Origin: Alicyclobacillaceae bacterium
Lineage (GTDB): Bacteria; Bacillota; Bacilli; Kyrpidiales; Kyrpidiaceae
Assembly: GCA_029961045.1 (NCBI GenBank)
Contig: JASBVN010000010.1
Location: forward strand, 53,513 to 117,512
Length of the DNA stretch: 64,000 bases
Reading direction: 5' to 3'
Shown here: piece after piece, positions 19,947-28,412 of the stretch
How positions within the stretch are numbered: position 1 is the first letter of the stretch
How the letters are laid out: every line of letters begins with the position of its first letter
Made by a program: the position numbers and the translations under genes
Notes under the pieces: generated by a model
The model's input: the letters and a program-made list of their open reading frames with translations, nothing else
Databases searched by the model: none
Told to the model about the DNA's origin: nothing

Positions 19947-20519
19947 ATGGCGGGTTTTGCTTTGTCGACGGACTGGCCCGCCGAGCAGTGGGCGACCTTG
20001 GTCCTGTTGGCGATCGCTCTCGGCCTGGACGCCTTTTCCGTCGGGGTGGGTGTGGGCTTGAAACGGCCGAAGAGGGGCGAAATTGTGCTCACCAGCGCGG
20101 CGGTGGGGGCGCTGCACGTCGTCCTCCCGCTGGTCGGTCTCGAACTCGGCCTCCACCTCCATTACATGGTCGGGGATTTGGCCCGGTGGCTCGGGGCTTG
20201 CGTCTTGATTCTCATCGGCGTGCATATGGTTTGGCATTCGATGCGGGATCAAGCGGCAGACTGGATGCGGGAGGGCGTCGGGGCCGGTTGGCTGCTGTAC
20301 GCCTTCGGCGTCAGCTTGGACAGTTTGACGGCCGGGTTTGGGTTGGGCCTGTTCGACGTCGATCCCTGGGTTGCCTCGCTGCTTTTCGGTGCGGCGGGGG
20401 CGTGCCTCTCCGCCGCCGGCCTCTCTTTGGGCGGACGGGTCGGCGAATGGTTGGGCGGGTACAGCGAGGCGGTCGGAGGGGCTCTGCTGATCGCCGTCGG
20501 ATGCCATTTTCTCCTTTAA
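19947..20519 (+). CDS. mntP: manganese efflux pump MntP
   Basis: A six-helix Mn2+ exporter of about 190 residues. The paired Asp-containing signatures LGLDAFSVGVGVG in the first half and GVSLDSLTAGFGLG in the second half are diagnostic of MntP/YebN. ATG 19947 is chosen because AAAGGA lies eight bases upstream; ATG 19938 would abut that SD. It is followed after 12 bases by a ZIP-type transporter. No yybP-ykoY-type Mn riboswitch is recognisable upstream. Confidence 0.92.
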   Translation: MAGFALSTDWPAEQWATLVLLAIALGLDAFSVGVGVGLKRPKRGEIVLTSAAVGALHVVLPLVGLELGLHLHYMVGDLARWLGACVLILIGVHMVWHSMRDQAADWMREGVGAGWLLYAFGVSLDSLTAGFGLGLFDVDPWVASLLFGAAGACLSAAGLSLGGRVGEWLGGYSEAVGGALLIAVGCHFLL

Positions 20520-20531
20520 GGGGGGTCTGCG

Positions 20532-21263
20532 GTGGACCCCCTGCTTTGGGTGAGTCTCTGGTCGGGCATGGCCACGCCCCTCGGCGGTTTGTTCATCCTC
20601 GCCCTCGGCGAACGCGCCGGCCGTTTGCTGGCTTTGTTCCTCGGCATCGCCGGCGGAATCATGGCCTCGGTGGTCGGCGTGGACCTGTTGCCTTCGGCGT
20701 TGCGACACGGGGGCACCGGCGCCTTCTGGTTTGGCGGGACTGCGGGGGTGGCGTTCATGGCCGTCTTGCGGAGGGCCGTCGAGCGGGCGCTGGACGGGTG
20801 GACCGACGACCCCGGCCGGAGGGATCTGCTGCAGCTCGGGTGGTTTTTGTGTTTCGGCATCGCGCTGCACGATCTCCCGGAAGGCTTGGCCATTGCCGCC
20901 GGAGACCGGGTTCAGCCGTCCCTCGGGGCAATTCTGGCCCTCGCCGTCGCTTTGCACAACATTCCGGAGGGGATGAGCATGGCGTTGCCCCTGCGATTGG
21001 CGGGAGTCGGGCCGGGGACCGTTTTGGCCCTGACCACGGCGGCCGGGTTGATGACCCCTTTCGGCACGTGGATGGGGTTGAGCCTGTTTGCCGTCTCCCC
21101 CGCGGGCGTCGCTTACGCCCTGGCCTTTGCCGGAGGCGCCATGGCGTACGTGGTGGCGAGGGACATCGTGCCGGAGGCCCTTGAGGCCGATTGGCGGGAG
21201 ACATGCGCAGGTCTTGTCATCGGCGCCCTGTTGATCCATTTTGCCGCCCGGTTGCACACCTGA
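20532..21263 (+). CDS. ZIP-family divalent metal transporter
   Basis: A 243-residue membrane protein with about seven to eight helices. It carries the ZIP metal-binding motifs HDLPEGLA in one helix and HNIPEGM in the next, the paired H-N/D-x-P-E-G sites of helices 4 and 5. The loop after helix 3 is short and lacks a His-rich stretch. GTG start follows AAGGGGGGTC. Co-transcription with mntP suggests metal (Zn, Mn or Fe) balance, but ion and direction are not determined by the sequence. Confidence 0.85.
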   Translation: MDPLLWVSLWSGMATPLGGLFILALGERAGRLLALFLGIAGGIMASVVGVDLLPSALRHGGTGAFWFGGTAGVAFMAVLRRAVERALDGWTDDPGRRDLLQLGWFLCFGIALHDLPEGLAIAAGDRVQPSLGAILALAVALHNIPEGMSMALPLRLAGVGPGTVLALTTAAGLMTPFGTWMGLSLFAVSPAGVAYALAFAGGAMAYVVARDIVPEALEADWRETCAGLVIGALLIHFAARLHT

Positions 21264-21281
21264 GCGGCTCCGGGCCTTCGA

Positions 21282-21310
21282 TTGTAGGCGCACGTCCCGA
21301 GGCGTATACT
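21282..21310 (+). promoter_or_regulatory. sigma-A promoter of ywlE
   Basis: TTGTAG at 21282-21287, a 17-base spacer and TATACT at 21305-21310, about 40 bases before the start codon. Confidence 0.6.
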
Positions 21311-21357
21311 GTTGCCTAGAAGGCACGGGACTGCGGCGAGAGCGGGAGAGGATGGCG

Positions 21358-22035
21358 ATGCGGATTTTGTTCGTGTGTACCGGAAATACGTGCCGGAGCC
21401 CCATGGCGGAAGCGCTTTTGCGGCAGCGAGCCCGGGAGGCGGGAAAAGAGGTCGAGGTGCGGTCTGCCGGTCTGTCGGCATTGCCCGGTTCTCCGGCTTC
21501 GCCGGGCAGCCGGGAAGCGCTGCGCCCCCTGGGCGTCTCTTTGGACGGGCACGCCAGCCGGCCCCTGGATCGCGAATTGGCAAAGTGGGCGGACGTGATC
21601 CTCACCATGACCGAACAGCACAAACAGTCGGTGTTGGCCCGTTTCCCCGAGGCGGCCGGCCGGGTGTTCACCTTGAAAGAATACGTGGACCGGAACCCGG
21701 ACGCCCAGGCCCGGTGGGCGAAATGGCGCGAGTTGAAGGCGGAGTTGGAAGCCCGGCGGGCGGCCTTTTACCAGGCCAACCGGGATCGGTGGGAAGCCCT
21801 GGAACGCCGCAGGGCGGAACTGCAGGATCAGTGGGAGCAGTTGGAACGGGAGTACCGGGCTTGGGAACAGGAGCTGGAAGCCCATCTGGCGCCGGTGGCA
21901 GAGCCGCTCCGGCGGCTGGAAGAGGAGTTGCCCCGGTACGACATACCGGATCCCTTCGGCGGATCGGCGGAAGAATACCGGAGGTGCGCCGAGGAAATCG
22001 ACGCGGCGGTTTCGCGGCTCGTGACCTTCCTCTGA
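21358..22035 (+). CDS. ywlE: protein-arginine phosphatase YwlE with a long helical insertion
   Basis: Low-molecular-weight phosphatase fold; YwlE removes phosphate from arginines placed by McsB. The N-terminus has the P-loop CTGNTCRSPM, with nucleophile Cys7, Arg13 and the Thr11 position that favours phosphoarginine. The general acid Asp198 lies in DPFGGS. In B. subtilis YwlE (150 residues) that Asp is near residue 118. Here about 80 residues (roughly 112-193), rich in Arg, Glu, Gln and Trp with heptad-like spacing, lie between FTLKEYVDRN and DIPDPFGG. Total length is 225. ATG 21358 is preferred over 21352 from the position of GGGAGAGG. A terminator follows. Confidence 0.88.
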   Translation: MRILFVCTGNTCRSPMAEALLRQRAREAGKEVEVRSAGLSALPGSPASPGSREALRPLGVSLDGHASRPLDRELAKWADVILTMTEQHKQSVLARFPEAAGRVFTLKEYVDRNPDAQARWAKWRELKAELEARRAAFYQANRDRWEALERRRAELQDQWEQLEREYRAWEQELEAHLAPVAEPLRRLEEELPRYDIPDPFGGSAEEYRRCAEEIDAAVSRLVTFL

Positions 22036-22075
22036 CGGGTGCGCCCGCGGCGGATCACACCGGGGAAGTCCGGTT

Positions 22076-22117
22076 TCTCTCCGCACGGCATTCCAAGCCG
22101 GGCGGAGAGATTTTTTT
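22076..22117 (+). terminator. intrinsic terminator after ywlE
   Basis: A 9-bp stem, TCTCTCCGC with GCGGAGAGA, and seven T directly after. Confidence 0.88.
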
Positions 22118-22151
22118 GTGCGTTCCGTAGACGGGGCATTCAATTAACATA

Positions 22152-22180
22152 TTGTCATATAGGAATTAAAGGATTATAAT
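22152..22180 (+). promoter_or_regulatory. sigma-A promoter of the thiosulfate-import genes
   Basis: TTGTCA at 22152-22157, 17 bases, perfect TATAAT at 22175-22180, within a locally AT-rich stretch (22140-22215) that stands out from the surroundings. Confidence 0.8.
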
Positions 22181-22226
22181 AGGGCGCAAGACATTATGAT
22201 TATTGTTCCGATAGGAGGAGTGGTAA

Positions 22227-23306
22227 ATGGCGTCCAAAATCGCCTTGGGGCTGTTGTGCGGAGTGCTCCTCGGATTTGTTCTGCAGCGTGGGCGATTTTG
22301 TATGGTCAGCGCGTACCGCGATGTGTACTTGACAAAGGACAACCGTCTCTTCATCGCGACCTTGATCGCCATCGCCGTCCAGAGCATCGGGGTCTACGCC
22401 CTGGTCGAGTTGGGGGCGATCCGCGTGGCCCCGGTGCCGTTCACCTGGGTCGCGGCCGTCCTCGGCGGGTTTGTGTTCGGGATCGGGATCGTGTTGGCCG
22501 GAGGATGCGCGACGGGGACGTGGTACCGGGCCGGAGAGGGATTGATCGGCAGTTGGATTGCTTTGTTCGGGTATATGCTCGGCAGCGCGGCGACAAAATT
22601 CGGTGCCCTCAAACCCTTTCACGATTGGATCACAGGGCCGAAGGCGCCCGATGCCTTCGTGTACCAGACCTTCGGCATTTCGCCCTGGATCCTGATCGTC
22701 CTGTTTTCTCTGGTGACCGCCTACGCGGCCTGGAGGCATCTGCGCCGCCCGTCTGTTCCGGTGCCTTCGCTGCCGCAGCGCAAGAGCGGGTTGGCGCACC
22801 TTCTGTTTGAGAAGCGTTGGCATCCCTTTATCACCGGGGCCCTGGTGGGGCTCATCGCGGTCTTGGCCTGGCCCCTGAGCGAGGCCACCGGCCGGATCGC
22901 GGGTCTCGGCATCACCACTCCGACGGGGAACTTGCTCCGCTATCTGGTGACGGGTGACGTCAAGGTCCTGGATTGGGGCGTGTTCCTGGTGTTGGGCATT
23001 GCGATCGGTTCCTTTATCGCCGCCAAGGGCAGCGGGGAATTCCGGTGGCGGGTGCCGCCGGCGAAAACGGCGGTCAACAGCCTGCTGGGCGGCCTGTTGA
23101 TGGGGTTCGGGGCCGGAGTGGCCGGCGGGTGCACCATTGGCAACGGCTTGGTCAATACCGCGGTGTGGACGTGGCAAGGATGGGTGGCGACGCCGGCGAT
23201 CATCCTCGGCACTTGGTTTGCCACCTACTGGACCATGGTGCGGCCGATGCGCGCCCTCCGTTCCGTGCCGGCGTCCGGGGCGGCGTTCCAACAAGGCGCT
23301 TCCTGA
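22227..23306 (+). CDS. tsuA: YeeE/YedE-family (TsuA-like) thiosulfate/sulfur transporter
   Basis: A 359-residue inner-membrane protein of about nine or more helices with the family's internal repeat. Conserved cysteines that relay thiosulfate in characterised TsuA appear in GRFCM near the N-terminus, AGGCATGTWYRAGEG in the first half and AGGCTIGNGLVNTA in the second. ATG start follows ATAGGAGGAG. A TusA-type sulfur carrier follows 53 bases later, the usual yeeE-yeeD arrangement, which supports sulfur import feeding a persulfide carrier. Exact substrate (thiosulfate or another sulfur form) is inferred from family. Confidence 0.88.
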   Translation: MASKIALGLLCGVLLGFVLQRGRFCMVSAYRDVYLTKDNRLFIATLIAIAVQSIGVYALVELGAIRVAPVPFTWVAAVLGGFVFGIGIVLAGGCATGTWYRAGEGLIGSWIALFGYMLGSAATKFGALKPFHDWITGPKAPDAFVYQTFGISPWILIVLFSLVTAYAAWRHLRRPSVPVPSLPQRKSGLAHLLFEKRWHPFITGALVGLIAVLAWPLSEATGRIAGLGITTPTGNLLRYLVTGDVKVLDWGVFLVLGIAIGSFIAAKGSGEFRWRVPPAKTAVNSLLGGLLMGFGAGVAGGCTIGNGLVNTAVWTWQGWVATPAIILGTWFATYWTMVRPMRALRSVPASGAAFQQGAS

Positions 23307-23359
23307 ACGCGGAAAAATAGTCCGGTGACTCGGGAGACAGAACATGGAGGTGTGCCGGG

Positions 23360-23587
23360 ATGGCGAAACATCTGCAAGTGCTCGGTTACGTCTGTCCCTT
23401 TCCCCTGGTGGAAGCGGAGAAAGCGATCGCCGAAATGGCTCCCGGCGAGGAGCTGATTATCGACTTCGACTGCACCCAGGCGACGGAGAGCCTTCCGCGG
23501 TGGGCGGTGCAAAACGGCCACCAGGTGACCGCCTTTGAACAGACCGGAGACGCCCGGTGGCAAATCCGGATCCGCAAGGCGGGATGA
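23360..23587 (+). CDS. TusA-family sulfur carrier protein
   Basis: A 75-residue SirA/TusA/YeeD-like protein. The signature CPFPL places the reactive Cys at residue 12, and the small beta-alpha fold is seen in the rest (ELIIDFDCTQATESLPRWA ... ARWQIRIRKAG). ATG follows ATGGAGGTG. It works with the adjacent YeeE-type transporter: in known systems the carrier takes sulfur as a persulfide from imported thiosulfate. A terminator closes this two-gene unit. Confidence 0.92.
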   Translation: MAKHLQVLGYVCPFPLVEAEKAIAEMAPGEELIIDFDCTQATESLPRWAVQNGHQVTAFEQTGDARWQIRIRKAG

Positions 23588-23630
23588 TCGGCGCGATGGG
23601 TGCCGCGCAAATCCATTTTCTTTGATACGG

Positions 23631-23657
23631 GCCGGCGAGTGGCGAGCCGGCTTTTTT
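23631..23657 (+). terminator. intrinsic terminator after the tusA-like gene
   Basis: GCCGGC at 23631-23636 pairs with GCCGGC at 23646-23651, followed by six T. Confidence 0.8.
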
Positions 23658-23697
23658 CGTGCCCGGCGCCGGCGGGGCCGGTTCCCGGGTTGGGCGG

Positions 23698-23765
23698 GCA
23701 AGCGGCGGTTGTCTTTGCAAGCGGCGGTTGCTTTTTTTGCGCCAGGTTGCCCTTTTTTTGCGCCA
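23698..23765 (+). repeat. two overlapping sets of short direct repeats upstream of rpiB
   Basis: GCAAGCGGCGGTTG occurs at 23698-23711 and 23717-23730 (period 19). CTTTTTTTGCGCCA occurs at 23731-23744 and 23752-23765 (period 21), joined by GGTTGC. The second set overlaps the likely rpiB promoter. Confidence 0.85.
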
Positions 23766-23776
23766 AGGGATAGAAT
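23747..23776 (+). promoter_or_regulatory. candidate promoter of rpiB
   Basis: TTGCCC at 23747-23752, an 18-base spacer and TAGAAT at 23771-23776, about 28 bases before the rpiB GTG. Confidence 0.55.
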
Positions 23777-23803
23777 AAGGTTACAGAAACGGAGGGGTGA
23801 GCG

Positions 23804-24295
23804 GTGAAGGTGGCGATCGCCGCCGACCACGGCGGATTTGCGCTAAAAGAACATTTGAAATCGGTCCTCGACGAGCTGGGAGTCGATTACACCGATTTCG
23901 GGTGTCACAGTGAGGGGTCGGTGGATTACCCCGATTATGCTCTGCCCGTTGCGGAAGCGGTGGCCCGGGGAGAGTACGACCGCGGGGTCCTCTTGTGCGG
24001 GACGGGCCTCGGGATGGCGATCGCCGCGAACAAAGTGCCGGGCGTGCGGGCCGTGACGGTTCACGATACCTTTTCCGCGCGGGCTACCCGGCAGCACAAC
24101 GACAGCAACGTCCTCACCATGGGGGGACGCGTGGTGGGGCCGGGATTGGCCGGGGACATCCTCCGGATCTGGCTGCAGACCCCCTTTGAAGGGGGCCGCC
24201 ACCAGCGGCGGGTGGATAAGATCGCTTCGATCGAGCGGCGCTGGGCCGGCGAGCTCCGGGAGGAGGCAGGGGATGTCGCGTGTCCGAATTGTTGA
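23804..24295 (+). CDS. rpiB: ribose-5-phosphate isomerase B
   Basis: Interconverts ribose-5-phosphate and ribulose-5-phosphate. The N-terminus has AIAADHGGFALKEHL, and the active-site Cys65 lies in CGTGLGMAIAANKVPGVRA. TFSARATRQHNDSNVLTMGGRVVG is also present. Length of 163 is slightly longer than B. subtilis YwlF because of the tail [23 protein letters not shown] start follows GGAGGGG. The end overlaps ywlG by 16 bases, implying translational coupling. Confidence 0.96.
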   Translation: MKVAIAADHGGFALKEHLKSVLDELGVDYTDFGCHSEGSVDYPDYALPVAEAVARGEYDRGVLLCGTGLGMAIAANKVPGVRAVTVHDTFSARATRQHNDSNVLTMGGRVVGPGLAGDILRIWLQTPFEGGRHQRRVDKIASIERRWAGELREEAGDVACPNC

Positions 24296-24948
24296 AGGAG
24301 CCGGTGCCGCCGGAGCGGCTGGAAGAGATCCGGCGGGCGGTCCGGCGGGCGGCCGCCGAGTTGGCGGAGCGGGCCGGACTGGACGGGAGCCGCTTGTTGG
24401 TGGTGGGGGCGAGCACCAGCGAGATCGCCGGCCGGCCGATCGGGAGCGCCGGTTCCTTGGAAATTGGCGAGGCCGTGGTGGAGGCGCTTCTCGAACTGCG
24501 GCGGGAACGGCGCGTTCACCTCGCCATCCAGGGCTGTGAACACATCAACCGCGCCCTCGTCGTGGAACGGGAAACCCTGGAACGGTTCGGCCTGGAGGAG
24601 GTATCCGTCGTGCCCGTTCCGGAAGCGGGCGGGGCCGCTGCGGCCGCCGCTTTTCGCATGATGGACGACCCGGTTTGCGTGGAGGCCGTTCGCGCCCATG
24701 CGGGCCTCGACATCGGCGACACCCTCATCGGCATGCACTTGCGGCCGGTTGCCGTGCCGGTGAGACTGAGCGCGAACCGCGTGGGAGAAGCCCGGGTGGT
24801 GGCGGCGCGGACCAGGCCCAAGTACGTCGGTGGACCGCGGGCCCGTTACGCCCTCGAGCCGGAGGACGCGGCACCGAAGCCAGGAAGGAGAGAAGACTCG
24901 AGTGAGCCATTTGCGACTCATCGACCCGGAAGTGGCCGATGCGATTGA
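24280..24948 (+). CDS. ywlG: YwlG family protein (TIGR01440 / DUF436)
   Basis: Conserved Firmicute protein of unknown biochemical role, found next to rpiB/glyA/upp in Bacillus. The core (about residues 5-185) shows [31 protein letters not shown] and [19 protein letters not shown], which match the family. GTG 24280 overlaps the rpiB end. The conserved part stops near [10 protein letters not shown]; the last 35 residues are an Arg/Ser/Pro-rich tail that runs 47 bases into glyA in another frame, an unusually long overlap. Confidence 0.9.
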   Translation: MSELLKEPVPPERLEEIRRAVRRAAAELAERAGLDGSRLLVVGASTSEIAGRPIGSAGSLEIGEAVVEALLELRRERRVHLAIQGCEHINRALVVERETLERFGLEEVSVVPVPEAGGAAAAAAFRMMDDPVCVEAVRAHAGLDIGDTLIGMHLRPVAVPVRLSANRVGEARVVAARTRPKYVGGPRARYALEPEDAAPKPGRREDSSEPFATHRPGSGRCD

Positions 24949-26152
24949 AAAGGAACTCCATCGCCAGCGCAACAAAATCGAACTCATCGCATCGGAGAAT
25001 TTTGTGAGCCGGGCCGTCCTCGAGGCGATGGGGACGGTGTTGACCAATAAATACGCCGAAGGGTATCCCGGCAAGCGCTATTACGGCGGGTGCGAATACG
25101 TCGATGAGGTGGAGGAATTGGCCCGGGAGCGGGCCAAAGCCTTGTTCGGCGCGGAACACGCCAACGTGCAGCCCCATTCGGGCGCCCAGGCGAACACCGC
25201 CGTCTACTTCGCCTTTTTGAATCCCGGAGATACGGTGTTGGGCATGAACCTGTCCCACGGGGGGCACCTGACCCACGGGAGCCCGGTCAACATTTCCGGG
25301 AAGCTGTATCATTTTGTGCCTTACGGCGTGGATCCCAGAACCCACCGGATCGACTACGATCATGTCGCCCGCCTGGCCCGGGAACACCGGCCGAAGATGA
25401 TCGTGGCGGGGGCGAGCGCCTATCCGCGGGTCATCGATTTTGCCAAACTCAGGGAGATCGCCGACGAGGTCGGGGCCTATTTGATGGTCGACATGGCCCA
25501 TATCGCGGGCCTGGTGGCGACGGGGTACCACCCGAATCCGGTGCCCTATGCCGATTTTGTGACGAGCACCACCCACAAGACCCTGCGCGGGCCGAGGGGC
25601 GGCTTCATTCTCTGCAAGGAAAAATATGCCAAAGAAATCGACAAGGCGATTTTCCCGGGGACTCAAGGCGGTCCTCTCATGCACGTCATCGCGGCGAAGG
25701 CGGTCGCTTTCCGGGAAGCCCAGCGGCCGGAGTTTCAAGCTTACATCCAAGCGGTGGTGGAAAACGCCCAGACGCTGGCCCGGGCCCTGGTCGAGCGGGG
25801 GTTCGATCTCGTTTCGGGCGGAACCGATAACCACCTCATGCTGGTGGACGTCCGCAACTTGGGGTTGACCGGGCGGGAAGCGGAACAGTTGTTGGACGCG
25901 GTCGGCGTCACGGTGAACAAGAACACCATTCCCTTCGATCCGGAGAGTCCCTTTGTGACCAGCGGGATCCGGATCGGGACGCCGGCGGCGACCACCCGGG
26001 GCATGGGGGCGGCGGCGATGGAGACCATCGCGGAGATCATCGATCTGACCTTGCGGCAGCGGGACCGGCAGCCCGCCGTCAATGAGGCGATCCGCCTGGT
26101 GCGGACCCTGTGCAAGGAGTACCCGCTGTACGAAGGCTTGGAAATTCGCTGA
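24902..26152 (+). CDS. glyA: serine hydroxymethyltransferase
   Basis: PLP enzyme converting serine and tetrahydrofolate to glycine and methylene-tetrahydrofolate, the main one-carbon source. The 416-residue protein has [19 protein letters not shown] at the N-terminus, the PLP Lys226 in [13 protein letters not shown], and the usual [11 protein letters not shown] and [11 protein letters not shown] segments. GTG 24902 follows an AAGGAGAG run and starts inside the ywlG tail. Standard length and motifs make the call secure. Confidence 0.98.
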   Translation: MSHLRLIDPEVADAIEKELHRQRNKIELIASENFVSRAVLEAMGTVLTNKYAEGYPGKRYYGGCEYVDEVEELARERAKALFGAEHANVQPHSGAQANTAVYFAFLNPGDTVLGMNLSHGGHLTHGSPVNISGKLYHFVPYGVDPRTHRIDYDHVARLAREHRPKMIVAGASAYPRVIDFAKLREIADEVGAYLMVDMAHIAGLVATGYHPNPVPYADFVTSTTHKTLRGPRGGFILCKEKYAKEIDKAIFPGTQGGPLMHVIAAKAVAFREAQRPEFQAYIQAVVENAQTLARALVERGFDLVSGGTDNHLMLVDVRNLGLTGREAEQLLDAVGVTVNKNTIPFDPESPFVTSGIRIGTPAATTRGMGAAAMETIAEIIDLTLRQRDRQPAVNEAIRLVRTLCKEYPLYEGLEIR

Positions 26153-26170
26153 GGCGCCGGAGGGATGGCC

Positions 26171-26800
26171 GTGGGCCGCGTGTACGTCTTGGATCACCCG
26201 CTGATCCAGCACAAGCTGACGCTGATCAGGGACCGCCGGACGGGGCCTAAGGAGTTCCGGGAACTGTTGGAAGAGGTGGCCATGCTCATGGCCTATGAGA
26301 TCACCCGGGATCTTCCCTTGGAGGAGACGGTGGTCGAAACCCCCGTCGCGCCGGCGAAGGCCAAGGTGCTGGCCGGCCGGAAATTGGGGGTGATTCCGAT
26401 TCTGCGGGCCGGCTTGGGGATGGTGGAAGGGGTTTTGAAGCTGATCCCTGCGGCGAAGGTCGGCCACATCGGCCTGTACCGCGATCCGGAAACCCTCCGG
26501 CCCGTGGAATACTACTGCAAATTGCCGACGGACGTGGAAGAGCGTGAGTTGATCGTCATCGACCCGATGCTGGCCACCGGGGGATCGGCGGCCGCGGCCA
26601 TCGATTTTTTGAAAGAGCGCGGCGCCCGCCAGATTAAGCTCATGTGTCTGATCGCTGCGCCCGAAGGAATCGGCCGCGTCCGGGAACGGCATCCCGACGT
26701 GGACCTCTATACGGCGGCGGTGGACGAGCGTCTCAACGACCACGGGTACATCGTGCCCGGTTTGGGGGACGCGGGGGACCGGCTGTACGGGACCAAGTGA
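26171..26800 (+). CDS. upp: uracil phosphoribosyltransferase
   Basis: Salvages uracil with PRPP to UMP. The PRPP-binding motif [11 protein letters not shown] and the uracil-binding C-terminus [18 protein letters not shown] are complete. GTG 26171 is selected: it gives the canonical [16 protein letters not shown] start and 209 residues, equal to B. subtilis Upp, and GGAGGG lies six bases upstream. ATG 26165 would touch that SD. The gene follows glyA by 18 bases in the same direction. Confidence 0.97.
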   Translation: MGRVYVLDHPLIQHKLTLIRDRRTGPKEFRELLEEVAMLMAYEITRDLPLEETVVETPVAPAKAKVLAGRKLGVIPILRAGLGMVEGVLKLIPAAKVGHIGLYRDPETLRPVEYYCKLPTDVEERELIVIDPMLATGGSAAAAIDFLKERGARQIKLMCLIAAPEGIGRVRERHPDVDLYTAAVDERLNDHGYIVPGLGDAGDRLYGTK

Positions 26801-26884
26801 GGGGAGCGCGCGAAACTTCCGGGGGGCCGGTCAGCCTCGCCGGGACGGTGCGGGCGCTCGGAGAGAGGAGGAAATCAATCGACG

Positions 26885-28072
26885 ATGAAGGGCGATGTGG
26901 TCATTACTTCGGCGGTGCGGACCGCCGTCGGGACGTTTCAGGGCAGCCTCTCCGGAGTTCCGGCGACCGAATTGGGGGCCCTGGTGCTGAAGGAGGCGGC
27001 GGTCCGGGGAGGCGTCGAACCGGCGCGGGTGGACGAGGTGATCATGGGCAATGTCCTCCAGGCGGGCCTCGGCCAAAACCCGGCCAGGCAAGCGGCGATG
27101 AAGGCCGGATTCCCGCAGGAGATCCCCTCGGTGACCGTCAATAAGGTTTGCGGCTCGGGGCTCAAGGCGGTGATGCTGGCGGCTCAGGCGATCCGGGCCG
27201 GCGACGCGGAGGTCGTCCTCGCCGGCGGGATGGAAAATATGAGCCAGGCGCCTTACCTCGTTCAGGGGGCCCGGGCGGGGCTTCGCATGGGCGACGGGGT
27301 TCTCGTCGATTCTATGATTAGAGACGGTTTGTGGTGCGCCTTCTGCGATGTGCACATGGGCATCACGGCCGAAAACGTGGCCAAGCGGTACGGGATCACG
27401 CGGGAGGAGCAGGACGCCTTTGCCCTCCGCAGTCAACAGCGGGCGGCGGCCGCCCGGGAGTCGGGCAAATTCAAGGACGAAATCGTACCCGTGGAGGTGC
27501 GGGGCAAAAAGGGCGAGGTGACGGTTTTCGACGCCGACGAACACATCCGTCCCCAAACCACTCCGGAGGCGCTGGCCAAACTGCGCCCGGCATTCCAGAA
27601 GGACGGAACCGTCACCGCCGGCAACGCGTCGGGCATCAACGACGGCGCCGCCGCCGTGGCGGTGATGTCGGCGGAGCGGGCCGCCTCCTTGGGAGTCCGC
27701 CCCCTCGTGCGCGTCGTTTCCTATGCGGCGGCCGGGTTGGACCCCTCGGTGATGGGACTCGGTCCCGTATACGCCACCCGCAAAGCGCTGGAGCGGGCGG
27801 GTTTGACCATGGCGGACATCGGCCTGGTCGAGGCCAACGAGGCGTTCGCCGCCCAGTCCTTGGCGGTGGCCAGGGACTTGGCCATTCCCGATGAGAGGTT
27901 GAACGTCAACGGAGGGGCCATCGCACTCGGCCACCCGATCGGCGCCAGCGGGGCGCGGGTGCTCGTCACGCTCATTCACGAAATGAAACGCCGGAAGGTG
28001 CGGTACGGTCTGGCGACCCTGTGCATCGGGGGAGGACAAGGTGTCGCCATGATCGTGGAAAACGCGGATTGA
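26885..28072 (+). CDS. acetyl-CoA C-acetyltransferase (thiolase)
   Basis: A 395-residue biosynthetic-type thiolase that condenses two acetyl-CoA or cleaves 3-ketoacyl-CoA. The acyl-accepting Cys89 lies in [11 protein letters not shown]. The C-terminal half has [17 protein letters not shown] with the catalytic His and the second Cys in CIGGGQG. ATG follows AGAGGAGGAAATC. It is placed between upp and the atp operon, a position not used by B. subtilis. Together with the acyl-CoA dehydrogenase at the window start it hints at fatty-acid or polyhydroxyalkanoate-type metabolism, but no partner genes are adjacent. Confidence 0.94.
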   Translation: MKGDVVITSAVRTAVGTFQGSLSGVPATELGALVLKEAAVRGGVEPARVDEVIMGNVLQAGLGQNPARQAAMKAGFPQEIPSVTVNKVCGSGLKAVMLAAQAIRAGDAEVVLAGGMENMSQAPYLVQGARAGLRMGDGVLVDSMIRDGLWCAFCDVHMGITAENVAKRYGITREEQDAFALRSQQRAAAARESGKFKDEIVPVEVRGKKGEVTVFDADEHIRPQTTPEALAKLRPAFQKDGTVTAGNASGINDGAAAVAVMSAERAASLGVRPLVRVVSYAAAGLDPSVMGLGPVYATRKALERAGLTMADIGLVEANEAFAAQSLAVARDLAIPDERLNVNGGAIALGHPIGASGARVLVTLIHEMKRRKVRYGLATLCIGGGQGVAMIVENAD

Positions 28073-28174
28073 CCCCGACCGCCCCGGAAATGGCAACGGT
28101 AAACCAAAAATTTGAACAAATCGTGAGGATTGCGCGGAAGACGGCCGTAAGCCCCCGTTTCCGTACCGGTTTGA

Positions 28175-28203
28175 TTGACAACCGTACAGTCTTTGTGTAC
28201 TAT
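28175..28203 (+). promoter_or_regulatory. strong sigma-A promoter upstream of the atp operon
   Basis: Perfect TTGACA at 28175-28180, 17 bases, TACTAT at 28198-28203. It is the best -35 in the window. Transcription should start near 28210, about 200 bases before the first atp gene. Confidence 0.8.
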
Positions 28204-28209
28204 TGGGCT

Positions 28210-28333
28210 GGGAATGGGGCGTTTCACGGTGGGATACAGTTGTACCGCACAATGAAACCACCGGTTGGCCCAGGATCGCGCGAATTCGGCAGGGCCCAGG
28301 TTGCCGGAGACCGCCCGCATGGGCGGTTTTTTT
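28210..28333 (+). ncRNA. candidate structured leader or small RNA before the atp operon
   Basis: The gap 28073-28412 contains no gene. Between the strong promoter and the terminator lies a roughly 124-base segment with nested pairing: GTTTCA at 28221-28226 with TGAAAC at 28253-28258 enclosing a second stem, GGCCC at 28267-28271 with GGGCC at 28292-28296, then the terminator stem. This is either a terminated small RNA or an attenuated leader of the atp mRNA. I do not recognise the fold. Confidence 0.4.
28310..28333 (+). terminator. intrinsic terminator between the atp promoter and the first atp gene
   Basis: ACCGCCC at 28310-28316, loop GCAT, GGGCGG(T) at 28321-28327, and a run of seven T. 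It lies downstream of the best promoter and upstream of all atp genes, so readthrough or a second promoter is needed for the operon. Confidence 0.88.
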
Positions 28334-28412
28334 AGGGTTCGTACTCCCGGGGCGCCGGACTTGTCAAAGAGGGGACAAGCCGGAGACACCGATGCTACCG
28401 GAGGGTCGGGCA

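Noticed and set aside
26165..26167. ATG at 26165 as upp start
   Set aside because: It touches the SD directly; GTG 26171 gives the exact family N-terminus and length.
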